A model generated the notes under the pieces. It saw only the letters and a program-made list of their open reading frames with translations. It had not been told where the DNA came from and did no database searches. The translations under genes were made by a program, and so were the position numbers. A stretch of 20,649 nucleotides of DNA from JAMWDF01 sp964645405 (GTDB taxonomy: Bacteria > Ratteibacteria > UBA8468 > B48-G9 > DSTR01): positions 1-20,649 of the forward strand of contig CAZYCA010000011.1 of the NCBI GenBank assembly GCA_964645405.1. The letters run 5' to 3'. Below are positions 1 to 8,665 of the stretch, piece by piece; position 1 is the stretch's first letter; every line of letters starts with the position of its first letter.

Positions 1-189
1 TTGATATCCTTTACTTCATCTTAAGGTGATAACAAAAATAAAAAATGGCCTCAAACTTCCTTTCTGGGTCAAGGCTGTACATTATAAGTGTAGATAAATC
101 AATAAATTAGGAAGGGAAATCCTTATGTCGGAATTTTAGCTGAAATCTTCAGCCAGTTTCTGCCAGAGATTACCTGTTTCTTCAAGAAC
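1..189. other. Non-coding stretch left of the ceramidase-like gene
   Basis: No convincing gene is seen here. The stretch is AT-rich. Reading the minus strand, a perfect TATAAT lies at 81-86 but there is no good -35 hexamer at 16-18 bp, so it is only a possible promoter for something left of the window. A short AGGA...TCCT inverted repeat near 110-125 has no T-tract and is not a convincing terminator for the leftward operon. Confidence 0.5.
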
Positions 190-1647
190 TCAGTGATTCC
201 AGAGTCTCTGTATCAATTCCAGAGTTTTTTCCACCAGAAGCGCACCACCTTCGGGACCGACAAGGTTACTGGCAGGAACAGCTCCGTACCCTTTGCCAGC
301 CACTGCCCTTTCTGTCGGCACATAGGTACCTGCCCCGGCCAGTTGAACAAGAAAGTTTTGTGTGGCAGGGCTCCGGGCTTGAATACGGATACCATAGTCC
401 AGAAAATACTCAAAAGGATTGGTGGCAAAAACGATATCTCCCAGACGGATAACATGAATCTCAAAAGTCTGATTTGGACTGGACTGTTGCTGCTGGTAAC
501 GTTTGGCGACATTTTCAAACCAGGCTGCCCGGCGATAGGCATAGGTAATCTTCACATACCAGCGGGGGTTTTTTTTGAAATCAGGATTTTCTGCCAGTTC
601 TTTCTTTAGTTTTTCATACTCATCTTTTAACCTGGCAGCTTCTTTTAAAGCTTCTTCCACCTGCCCCTGGCTTAACTTTCTTAAAGGTAATTCTACATTT
701 TCTACCAGATGGAAAAAGAAAACTTCTGAGTGTTTTTCTTTTTCTACCACCGGCAATACTTCTGAGACAGCGCTGGTGATTCTGGTGGCAATTTCTTCCC
801 TGGAGCTTCTGCCAGCCAGTTTTAACATTCTTTCTTCTGCTGCCTTTCTGAAGATGTGGTGGGGGGACTGGTCACCAGCCGGACTACACTGTGCCAGGAC
901 AAAAATGGTAGAACCAAACTTTTCCCGAAATTTCACTCTTGTCTCATGCCAGAAATCAGCACTCAAGGTATATTCACTTTCACTTTCCTGAGAGGGGCAA
1001 GCCAGGTTAACGACAATACCGGTAAGATTGTCCTTCCTGTCCCAGGTGAAAAGAAGATTGATACTATGGTCTTCGTATCCTTCTATATGGCTAAATCTGG
1101 GGTCGTTAGTATTGCCGTACATGGTACTGATACCTTCCGTGTTAACCCAGCGTCTGTTATGTCCTACTACAGCCTGTCCCAGACCATAGGAAAAACTTCC
1201 TTCCTCTCTGGAGTTCCAGGCTTTAATTACTGCCTGGGCAATCCTACCAGATGCCCAGTCAATATAATCAGCCGGAGACATCACTCCCAGTTCTTTTAGA
1301 CTGATCCCAGGACCTTCCATGAAAACACCTAAGGGATTATGCCGGGCTTCAGGGGCAGTGTGGGTATGTGTGGCAGCAAGGAAAATCTTTTTAGTGTCAA
1401 AACCAGGTAACTGAGCAGCCACTGCCCGCCGGACACTATCTCGCAATTCATCGGAAATACTTACCAGGTCACAACTTACCATCACTGCCTGGTCTGTTCC
1501 TTCCAGAGCCAGAACTGTGGCGGTAATCTGGTCCTTTATCCCTTCTGAGACCCGAGCGTGGAACTGACCGCTTACCAGAACTTTCTCTGTGGGTGTGATA
1601 TCTGTCTGTGCCCACCCAATTTTTAAGGCTTCTTTTTCTCCGCTCAT
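190..1647 (-). CDS. Neutral/alkaline ceramidase-like hydrolase, no signal peptide
   Basis: This 485-residue protein belongs to the neutral/alkaline ceramidase-like family, whose characterised members are zinc amidases that cut the N-acyl bond of ceramide. Visible motifs are THTHTAPE (93-100, zinc-type histidines), GHNRRW (162-167), ACPSQ (216-220), SADFWHETR (229-237), SPAGDQSPH (255-263, matching the catalytic GD-S-P loop) and NPFEYFLDYG near the C-terminus. The ACPSQ/SADFWHETR version is, from memory, the one common in Planctomycetes and Lentisphaerae, where the substrate is unknown. The N-terminus MSGEKEALKIGW has no hydrophobic segment, so the product is probably cytosolic, unlike known secreted ceramidases. 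A strong GGGGAGG lies 5 nt before the ATG. It is the last of three minus-strand genes, 16 bp after the 1228-aa gene. Family is secure; ceramide as substrate is doubtful. Confidence 0.85.
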   Translation of the reverse strand: MSGEKEALKIGWAQTDITPTEKVLVSGQFHARVSEGIKDQITATVLALEGTDQAVMVSCDLVSISDELRDSVRRAVAAQLPGFDTKKIFLAATHTHTAPEARHNPLGVFMEGPGISLKELGVMSPADYIDWASGRIAQAVIKAWNSREEGSFSYGLGQAVVGHNRRWVNTEGISTMYGNTNDPRFSHIEGYEDHSINLLFTWDRKDNLTGIVVNLACPSQESESEYTLSADFWHETRVKFREKFGSTIFVLAQCSPAGDQSPHHIFRKAAEERMLKLAGRSSREEIATRITSAVSEVLPVVEKEKHSEVFFFHLVENVELPLRKLSQGQVEEALKEAARLKDEYEKLKKELAENPDFKKNPRWYVKITYAYRRAAWFENVAKRYQQQQSSPNQTFEIHVIRLGDIVFATNPFEYFLDYGIRIQARSPATQNFLVQLAGAGTYVPTERAVAGKGYGAVPASNLVGPEGGALLVEKTLELIQRLWNH

Positions 1648-1663
1648 AAAAGCCTCCCCTTTT

Positions 1664-4600
1664 TTATTCCACTATAAATCTTTGTTCTTCAGTCTTTCCT
1701 GTAAGCCTTTCTTTCGCCTGGACCTTCCAGGTACCGATTTCAGCATTTACTGGCACTACCAGGGAAAAAACTGCCTGGCCATGGACAAGCAACAGCGTTG
1801 TGGAACGGTCATGTTTTTTCCCTGAAGGTTCCGTAATCAAAAGATGAACAGGAATTCCTCCTTCTACTAAACTTCCATGCCCGGTCAATTTTACCCGCAT
1901 TTCTATCTTTTCACCCCGGGAAACCTTTCCCCGGGTGAAAGAAAGAGAAAGGGCATCTGGCATACGGTCAACGGCAACAAAAATACGGCCTTCAGCCGGA
2001 CCAAGCTGGAAAGTAAAGGAACCATCAGTTTTTCTTTTTACTTCCTGACTGCCTGTTAAATCAAAGATTTTTTTACCTATTTCCCAGCCTGCCACAGTTA
2101 CTTCCTGGGCAATCCCCTTTTCTTTTACTTTCTGCCACCTGCCCAGATAGGGACCATATTCCCTTTTGTCATTAACTAATACCAGATACCTGGCTCCCTG
2201 GTACTCCAGAAGGTTCCAGAGGATATCCCTGGTTTCCACAGTGAAGGTGTAGCCTGCTTTTTGTTTTATAAGATTTTCTGCTTCCCGGGACTGTTCCTGA
2301 GTAAAAATTTTCATTCCCGGTATTCCTGTTACCTTACATTTTTCATCAGCAATAATCGTTCCACCAGCCCGGGAAAAGGCTTGCAGTTGCTCAAAAATGG
2401 TCCTGGTTACTGCTGGAGTATTGGCCAGGATAACTACATTTTTTCCCTTCAAAACATCCCTGTCCTCAGCAAAGGATTCATCATACAGAACATCAAAAGG
2501 AAGTCCGGTAGAAATTAAAACATCTCCTAACCAGCCCATGGTGGGCCAGCGCTGGTTACCATAGAGGTTTCCAGCAAAAGAATTGATAGCGGCTATCTTT
2601 CGCGGAGAATTTTTCCAGGAAGTCAGCAATGGACCAAACGGCTGCCACACCTGGCTGGCAAAACGACTGAATTCTTCTTTCACTTCAGGGATAAACAAAC
2701 CGCCTCCTTCCCCACCAAAGTTTTTCAAGGCATCTATCGTCTGTTTCCAGTCAAGTCCTTTAGTTTTTTCTTCTATCTCCGGTAAGGTAAGCATTCCCTT
2801 GTTAGAAAGAACCCGGTGCCATCCCCAGAAGGTCATCAGTCCTAACGGCCTGGCAGCACACAGCCACAGTACTTCCCTTAACATTTCGGGAGGCGGGGTG
2901 GCAGCATAAGGGGCAGCGCCTCCTGGCTTGAAGAGAAACTGCGGCATTCCTGAGGTTTTCATTCCGCGGCTGGCACTCACACAGGCTAAGTTTTCCTGTA
3001 CTACAATGGCCCAAAGGGGATTCTCGTAGTAAAACCATTCTTCCGCCACATCCATTTCCCGGTACCGCTTGATGGGAGGGCAGCGCAGAATTGGCTCTGC
3101 TATACGAACGATATCCGGGCGTACTTTTCTTATCTCCCGGGCACAGATTTCGTTGATAACCACTTCATTACCTCCACCACGATGCCACCACAAATGATAA
3201 CGATAAAACGGGTCACTTTCTTCCACAATACCATCTTCAGGGAACCAGTTTTCACCAAGCAGGGTAGGATTAAGTCTGTTATAAGGATGTAGATAAGCCC
3301 AGGCTTTCTTCGTCTCAGTCATCCACTTTCCCAGGTCCAGTCCGTATTCTTTCAGGACAAAAGATTTAGATTTTTCGCTGAAATCCATAGGAGAGTTCCA
3401 TTCGGAATTGATAATCACATGGGTGAGAGATGGTTTATCCTGCAAGGAAAGAGCAAATTCTCCTGCCCGGTTTCTTGCTTCTTCCTGGACCTGCGGGAGC
3501 GCTGGATTGACACCATCGTAAGAACCATCATTTTGAATTACTGCCAGTTCTAAATTTTCTGGTTTGTGCCAGGCCATAACATGCATATGAGCCATCCCGG
3601 AAAGACCAAATTCTGCTGCCCAGTCCAGAGCAAAAGGAGATACTCCAGTAGAGGTGACAGTGACCCCTAAACTGGCTGCCAATTCAATGTCTTCATAGTT
3701 GTCAGGAATGTTCCAGGCCACTACCGGAAGCTTGTTTCTATCGCGATAAGGACCAGCCCGTAAGAAAAAGAAAGAATCAGCAGCCAATGTAGAAATTCTT
3801 GCTTGCAGACGATAAAGACCAGGGGAAAACCTGCCTACAGGCCAGAGATAAATTATTTCCTGACTTCCCCCAGCCGGTATAGTAAAAGGACCGGATTCCT
3901 GACGAAAATATCTTCCTACAGAAAAAGTTGTTCTCACGCCTTCTGCCTTCCGGGAAGAAAAGTTACGCAGAGTTAATCTTAGCGGGACTTCTTCCAGGTC
4001 CCGGCTATAAGTACGACAGGACATATCAAAACGAATTCTTACATCATTCAAAGTTACTAATGGTTCTTTTGCTGTGGAAAGAGACATTATTTCTGCCTCT
4101 GTCAACTCTCTCCGGAAAACTGCCAGTTCATCTATGATGCCTCCTAAGTGTGTTTTAGCCCCAAAAGGATAGCCTGAGTCAGCATGTCCTGGCATCAGGA
4201 AAACATGCCTGCGCCAGACAGAACTAGGCTGAAAATTCTGTGCTGTAACTGTAATGATTTTCTTGCCATGGAGATAGACGGAGGCTTTTTCTCCAGACCA
4301 GCTCAGCGCCACATGATGCCATTTCCCAGATTCAGGTAAAGACGAAGTATTTCTCCCGCCCCAGTAAGTGAAGCAGATTCTGCCGGCTGGATACTCATTC
4401 AGATTGATGAAGGTATCCCAGCCAGCACCCACAGAACAAAAGGTACGGTTAAACTTTCCTGGTTCCAGAAACATCCAGAAAGAAATCGTCCCGGATTCAG
4501 GATTGAAAGTCTCCGGAGTGACAGGCAGGTTGAGGACCTCCGAAGAACGGACACTGCCTGGTGGTATCCAGGTGGAAGGAGTCATCCTGTTAGAATAGTG

Positions 4601-5350
4601 CATTCCTGCCTGTTCCAGCATAAAACAAGCAGCCAGAAACGTTCCTGACTTTTCGCTCTGGAGGGAAAAAACTGCCTGAAACGGTTCCTGCAATGTCTTT
4701 TCACCATACTTTTTTGTCTGTTCCACGTAAGGAAGAACCAGGTGATACCGGGACCAGTTTGCAGTTAATATTACTGTTACTGTTTCCTCTACCTGATTGG
4801 TTTTGTCAGTTAACACCAGTTTCACTTTCTCTCCACCAGAACCCCCCTTAAGATAAACCGAGGCAATATAACGCATAGCACGCGGAAGAGAAAATTCTCC
4901 TGTAGAGACCCCGGAATTTTCTGCCTGGCAGACGACCTGAACTGCCGGTAATCCGGAAAAAATCGACGGTTCAACTGTCGCCTTAGCCTGTCCTATTGCT
5001 TTCCATCCTTCCGGGAGAGCCGGATTAGTTTTGTCTGGCGGGAAATTATTTCTTGTTCCCCGGGCATAATCTCCGTAATCCCCGGATTCCAGAAAGATAC
5101 CCTGCTGGAATTTACCGGGTACATAACGCGGCTGATTAAGAGCAAATTTTTCCATTGCTGGTGTATAAGCGATAGACTTTCTGGTGAAGACTGCTGGTAG
5201 TAACCCGCCACTGCTTACTAAAAGATCCAGGTGACCATCAAAGGGTGCATAAAGTAAGAGGTCATCAGTCAAATCACCAGCCAGAACCGTCTGGAAAAAT
5301 AAAAGTCCTACCAGCAAAATATTTTTCCACAAAATCCTTTTTTCTTTCAT
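1664..5350 (-). CDS. Secreted LamG/glycoside-hydrolase-like multidomain protein (1228 aa)
   Basis: A very large exported protein. A signal peptide covers residues 1-24 (basic start, ILLVGLLFF core, ends VLAG). Then come a carbohydrate-binding-like beta domain (about 115-250), a LamG/concanavalin-type sandwich (about 275-428, with GTISFWMFLEPG, KWHHVALSW and GGIIDELAVFRREL), an Ig-like linker (435-530), a barrel-like region (about 540-845), a GH42-trimerisation-like alpha/beta domain (about 915-1010), a beta domain (1040-1125) and a C-terminal Ig/macroglobulin-like sandwich (1130-1228). In the barrel, INSEW (Glu650) and AEPILRCP (Glu752) recur in the neighbouring 1050-aa protein and could be acid/base and nucleophile of a clan GH-A-type glycosidase; this is inference. 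It starts 15 bp after the upstream gene, with AAAGGAG before ATG. The exact GH family is not recognised. Confidence 0.8.
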   Translation of the reverse strand: MKEKRILWKNILLVGLLFFQTVLAGDLTDDLLLYAPFDGHLDLLVSSGGLLPAVFTRKSIAYTPAMEKFALNQPRYVPGKFQQGIFLESGDYGDYARGTRNNFPPDKTNPALPEGWKAIGQAKATVEPSIFSGLPAVQVVCQAENSGVSTGEFSLPRAMRYIASVYLKGGSGGEKVKLVLTDKTNQVEETVTVILTANWSRYHLVLPYVEQTKKYGEKTLQEPFQAVFSLQSEKSGTFLAACFMLEQAGMHYSNRMTPSTWIPPGSVRSSEVLNLPVTPETFNPESGTISFWMFLEPGKFNRTFCSVGAGWDTFINLNEYPAGRICFTYWGGRNTSSLPESGKWHHVALSWSGEKASVYLHGKKIITVTAQNFQPSSVWRRHVFLMPGHADSGYPFGAKTHLGGIIDELAVFRRELTEAEIMSLSTAKEPLVTLNDVRIRFDMSCRTYSRDLEEVPLRLTLRNFSSRKAEGVRTTFSVGRYFRQESGPFTIPAGGSQEIIYLWPVGRFSPGLYRLQARISTLAADSFFFLRAGPYRDRNKLPVVAWNIPDNYEDIELAASLGVTVTSTGVSPFALDWAAEFGLSGMAHMHVMAWHKPENLELAVIQNDGSYDGVNPALPQVQEEARNRAGEFALSLQDKPSLTHVIINSEWNSPMDFSEKSKSFVLKEYGLDLGKWMTETKKAWAYLHPYNRLNPTLLGENWFPEDGIVEESDPFYRYHLWWHRGGGNEVVINEICAREIRKVRPDIVRIAEPILRCPPIKRYREMDVAEEWFYYENPLWAIVVQENLACVSASRGMKTSGMPQFLFKPGGAAPYAATPPPEMLREVLWLCAARPLGLMTFWGWHRVLSNKGMLTLPEIEEKTKGLDWKQTIDALKNFGGEGGGLFIPEVKEEFSRFASQVWQPFGPLLTSWKNSPRKIAAINSFAGNLYGNQRWPTMGWLGDVLISTGLPFDVLYDESFAEDRDVLKGKNVVILANTPAVTRTIFEQLQAFSRAGGTIIADEKCKVTGIPGMKIFTQEQSREAENLIKQKAGYTFTVETRDILWNLLEYQGARYLVLVNDKREYGPYLGRWQKVKEKGIAQEVTVAGWEIGKKIFDLTGSQEVKRKTDGSFTFQLGPAEGRIFVAVDRMPDALSLSFTRGKVSRGEKIEMRVKLTGHGSLVEGGIPVHLLITEPSGKKHDRSTTLLLVHGQAVFSLVVPVNAEIGTWKVQAKERLTGKTEEQRFIVE

Positions 5351-5365
5351 TCTTTCTCCTTTTCC

Positions 5366-8300
5366 TCAATCCCGGTCCCAGTCCTGCCCGGTACTTTCGT
5401 CCATTTTCCCGTGTCCGGAAAAACTTCCGGAAGCAGGAACTTCTACATAAAGCTGATTTCGGTGCCCACCTGCCAGTTCCTTCACTTCTATCTTCCAGAA
5501 TCCAGCTGGTTCATTCCTTCCCGGGGAAAATGTTAAACTGAACCGACCGTTTTCCGCACAGTAGTAGTCTGAGTATTCTGTCAGCTGTCCGGAACCATCA
5601 AAAACATTAATCTTTAACGGCTGATACCCTTCCAGCAGTTTCCCTGAAATTCCTCTTACTTCTACTGAGAGGTTTACAGGGTCTCCCTTTTTTCTAACTT
5701 TACTGGTTTTAAGCACAACACAGGAAATGGGTTGGGTATACTCCGCGAAGTATTTACCTTCACAGGGGCCAAGATTACAGGTGAAACTTAACCAGGAACC
5801 ATTCTTTTTACCAGAAACAACCTGCTGTTCAAGTAAATCATAGACAACATTACCCGGTTTTTTCAGTCTGAAAGAAACCTCAAATTCCTGAGGGACACCT
5901 GTTTCTTCAATAGTTTTGAATCGGCCAGCCCATTCCCCTGGCTGGCGCCGGTCATTTATCAAAACAAAAAGTCTCATTCCCTTGCCTTCCAGAACATTGT
6001 AAAGGACAGAAGAAGTTTTCAATGATATTTCAGGCTGGTAAACACCCTGGAACAAGTCCTTCAGTCTGGCAACAATCTGGTCCAGTTTTTTCCTGACTGT
6101 CTCCACATCTGTCTTTCCTGAGGAAACATTGCTATAGTTCAGCTGGCTGACAAAATCAAAATTTGCCCAGGGTAGTTTTTTCACTCCCGGAATGTCTGCC
6201 ACCAGGTAGGAATCGGCTAAAACCAGATTACCCTTTCTGGCAAAACTTACCAGTTTACTGTAGACACTGCGCGGTAGTGTCTGGCAGTAGGAAAGGATAA
6301 CTGCTTTGTATTTTCTTTTTTCCAGAACATCCTGTCTGATATCATCCTCATAGATAACATCAGTGGGAATATTGGCAGCCTGTAAGGCATCGTAGAAGTT
6401 CATACTATGGATCTCTGGTGCCCACCGCCAGCCATCCACAAAAAGCTGACTGGCAGTAGAGACAAGAAAAGCCACCTGTTTATCAGGATTTTTCAGTCTT
6501 TTGACCAGGGGACCAAAAGGTCTGACAACCTTCTCGCTAAAACTTGCCAGTTCCTGATAAACCTGAGGATGGCTGGTTTGTCTGTAATCCTTTTCCTTGG
6601 GGATAGCCAGATGAGTTCCCCAGAAAAATAAGCTGTCCATTGCCCGGGAAAGGTTAATCCACATAGATTCCCGGATAATGTCCGGGGAAGGAGTCATATC
6701 AAAAGGTCCAACCCAGCCTTTCTTCCAGAGAATTTGAACATCGTGGGAAATCATCTGTCCTGTATACTTCCTGGTGGCTACCAGAGAATCAACATAAAAC
6801 AATAAAGAACGGGGACCGGGCCAGGCATAACTCCAGTGCTGAGCAATATCACAACCTTTTGCTTTGCCATAAAGGAAAGGACAACGTAGCACTGGCTCAG
6901 AAATGGTGAGGATGTCTGGCCTGTACTTTTTAACAATCCTGGCCATGGCTTCATTAAAGGGTACCAGTCCCTGTCCTTTTTCCCACCACCAGAGCAGGTA
7001 GCTGTAATAGGGATTATCATCTTCAATAAGACCGTTAACCGGTAAAAATTTTTTGTCTGCCTTTTGGCGGTCCACCGGAAAACAAAAACGAGGAGGAAGA
7101 CAACCAAAATCTTTCTGATAAAGCGCCACTGTTTCTTCACTGTAATCAAACTCCCGGTCCCATTCGGAGTTAAGATTAACTGTTTTCAGACCATCAAAAC
7201 CGGCAAAAGTTTTCATCACTGCTTCCATCCAGGCTTTCGCCCATTCCTGGAAAGCAGGATGATGAGGATTATTTCCCATCTTGCTGCCCTCCAGAGAAAC
7301 TCCGGAAAAATCAATTTTAGTTCTCAAATTTCGTGCCCAGATGTTATTTACCTGTAACCCGCTTACAAGGCCCCGGCCAATACCCTGGTTATATTCCTGA
7401 AAGGTAAGCTCTATAGTTTCCCTGTCACTGGCATCAACCGGAATATCCAAATCCTGCCTGGCGTAGGCTGGATTGATAACCGGGGAAATCCAGAAGGAAG
7501 TGAAACCATGCTTTTCTATCCCGGACATCAGTCCACCCCAGTTAAGCACTTCCAGACGCTGGGGATTGGGGGTTGGTGTAATGACAACTGGCCAGAATTT
7601 TTGAAAGGTAATCACCCTGTCTTGCAACATTTCTGCCTTTAACCAGTAGTTGCCACTTTTCAACTTCCTTGTATCAAGGGGAAAATTAATAACGAATTCC
7701 TGGCCAGATGCCAGATTTTTGCTTTCTTTCTGCATTTCCAGTAAACCTGAAAGGGACAGGCAGATTTTCATTTCCGGGAGCTGGTGGGCAGTCGTATTAA
7801 CCAGTCTGAACCTGAGATTTTCTATTTTACCGCGGAGAAAAGAAGTTACCGGGCAAATCAGTTCCAGTTCCGGGCTAAAAAAGGCTATTTCTTCCGGACC
7901 GGGTGGTTCTTTTTCTTCTACTAAAACAGACTTCCAGACACCTCTTCTTTCCCTTTCGCCCAGGGCGATTTTCCCCCGGAGGAAAGTTTTATCCACTATC
8001 TGCATAATATCCTGGTCATTGATGGCAACACTTAAAAGAGGTCCGCGCAGAGTAAAACGAAAGCGGCCAAAAGGATTCACTCCACCACCAATATCCAGTA
8101 CTCCTTCTTTTCTGACAAGAACCTGTCTCTGACCAAAAAGCACCCGGTTAATCTGCAGACAATCCCCTCTTCCCTGGTATTCCATTTCATAGTGATTGTT
8201 TTCATCATGCCAGCGACCAGCCACAAAAAGAGAACCACCACTGTCCAGAGCCTTCATCTCCACAGTTATACTGTAATCGGTCCAGGAATCATCTCCTGCC

Positions 8301-8518
8301 AGACTCCAGTATGTTACCAGACCATCAGTAGTTTCCAGGTAACACCCATCCTGATAGTACCAGTTGCCACTCAGTACTTTCCACCGGGTATCAGGGGGCT
8401 GGTCAAAACGGCTCTTAAGGAGAATTTTGGTTTCATTCCCGCCAGCCAGATATGCCACCAGCAGGAAAATGCAGAGGAAAAAGGGTTGAGGTAGAAGAAA
8501 TATATTTTGCCCTGACAT
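5366..8518 (-). CDS. Secreted glycoside-hydrolase-like multidomain protein (1050 aa), paralogue of its neighbour
   Basis: First gene of the minus-strand operon. A hydrophobic segment (about 11-26) acts as signal peptide. An N-terminal concanavalin-like sandwich (about 30-205, with RWKVLSGNWYYQDGCYLE and the ending GVWKSVLVEE, like the DUF1080/3-keto-glycoside hydrolase fold) replaces the LamG domain of the paralogue. An Ig-like region (210-310) leads into a barrel (about 320-640) carrying LNSEW (Glu452) and EPVLRCP (Glu541), then a trimerisation-like alpha/beta domain (680-775), a beta domain with LFVLINDRRQPGEWAGRF (849-867) and a C-terminal Ig-like sandwich (930-1027). A hydrophilic tail of about 20 residues (1030-1050) has no match in the paralogue. 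The ATG is preceded by CGGAG at 8 nt. Likely a secreted enzyme on a complex glycan; substrate unknown. Confidence 0.8.
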   Translation of the reverse strand: MSGQNIFLLPQPFFLCIFLLVAYLAGGNETKILLKSRFDQPPDTRWKVLSGNWYYQDGCYLETTDGLVTYWSLAGDDSWTDYSITVEMKALDSGGSLFVAGRWHDENNHYEMEYQGRGDCLQINRVLFGQRQVLVRKEGVLDIGGGVNPFGRFRFTLRGPLLSVAINDQDIMQIVDKTFLRGKIALGERERRGVWKSVLVEEKEPPGPEEIAFFSPELELICPVTSFLRGKIENLRFRLVNTTAHQLPEMKICLSLSGLLEMQKESKNLASGQEFVINFPLDTRKLKSGNYWLKAEMLQDRVITFQKFWPVVITPTPNPQRLEVLNWGGLMSGIEKHGFTSFWISPVINPAYARQDLDIPVDASDRETIELTFQEYNQGIGRGLVSGLQVNNIWARNLRTKIDFSGVSLEGSKMGNNPHHPAFQEWAKAWMEAVMKTFAGFDGLKTVNLNSEWDREFDYSEETVALYQKDFGCLPPRFCFPVDRQKADKKFLPVNGLIEDDNPYYSYLLWWWEKGQGLVPFNEAMARIVKKYRPDILTISEPVLRCPFLYGKAKGCDIAQHWSYAWPGPRSLLFYVDSLVATRKYTGQMISHDVQILWKKGWVGPFDMTPSPDIIRESMWINLSRAMDSLFFWGTHLAIPKEKDYRQTSHPQVYQELASFSEKVVRPFGPLVKRLKNPDKQVAFLVSTASQLFVDGWRWAPEIHSMNFYDALQAANIPTDVIYEDDIRQDVLEKRKYKAVILSYCQTLPRSVYSKLVSFARKGNLVLADSYLVADIPGVKKLPWANFDFVSQLNYSNVSSGKTDVETVRKKLDQIVARLKDLFQGVYQPEISLKTSSVLYNVLEGKGMRLFVLINDRRQPGEWAGRFKTIEETGVPQEFEVSFRLKKPGNVVYDLLEQQVVSGKKNGSWLSFTCNLGPCEGKYFAEYTQPISCVVLKTSKVRKKGDPVNLSVEVRGISGKLLEGYQPLKINVFDGSGQLTEYSDYYCAENGRFSLTFSPGRNEPAGFWKIEVKELAGGHRNQLYVEVPASGSFSGHGKMDESTGQDWDRD

Positions 8519-8565
8519 TGTTTTTCTCCGGTAAAAGGTTTTATTCCTTTTGAGCTTTTCATTCT

Positions 8566-8571
8566 ATTTTA
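8566..8571 (-). promoter_or_regulatory. Possible -10 box for the leftward operon
   Basis: Read on the minus strand this is TAAAAT, about 48 nt before the ATG of the 1050-aa gene. The hexamer 17 bp upstream (TTAGCG) is a poor -35. It is placed well between two divergent operons, but the evidence is only a hexamer match. Confidence 0.3.
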
Positions 8572-8600
8572 CCACCAAACAAACTTCCCGCTAATTACCA

Positions 8601-8630
8601 TTGACTTTAAGAGTATCCCCGTCCTAAAAT
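8601..8630 (+). promoter_or_regulatory. Sigma70-type promoter of the rightward operon
   Basis: TTGACT at 8601-8606 and TAAAAT at 8625-8630 are 18 bp apart, each one base from consensus. The predicted start lies about 30 nt before the ATG at 8666, leaving room for the AAAGGAG ribosome site at 8651-8657. It lies 31-35 bp from the possible leftward -10, so a single regulator could act on both operons. Confidence 0.65.
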
Positions 8631-8665
8631 TAAACGTATTCTGAAAAACAAAAGGAGTCTTTACC

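Noticed and set aside
137..192. In-frame continuation of 17 codons (VLEETGNLWQKLAEDFS) after the TGA stop of the ceramidase-like gene
   Set aside because: The family normally ends near ...LW, and TGA ends several other genes here, so readthrough or recoding is not supported; chance similarity is enough.
193..1299. Overlapping plus-strand frames opposite the ceramidase-like gene
   Set aside because: No motifs and no ribosome sites; they are antisense shadows of a gene with clear family signatures.
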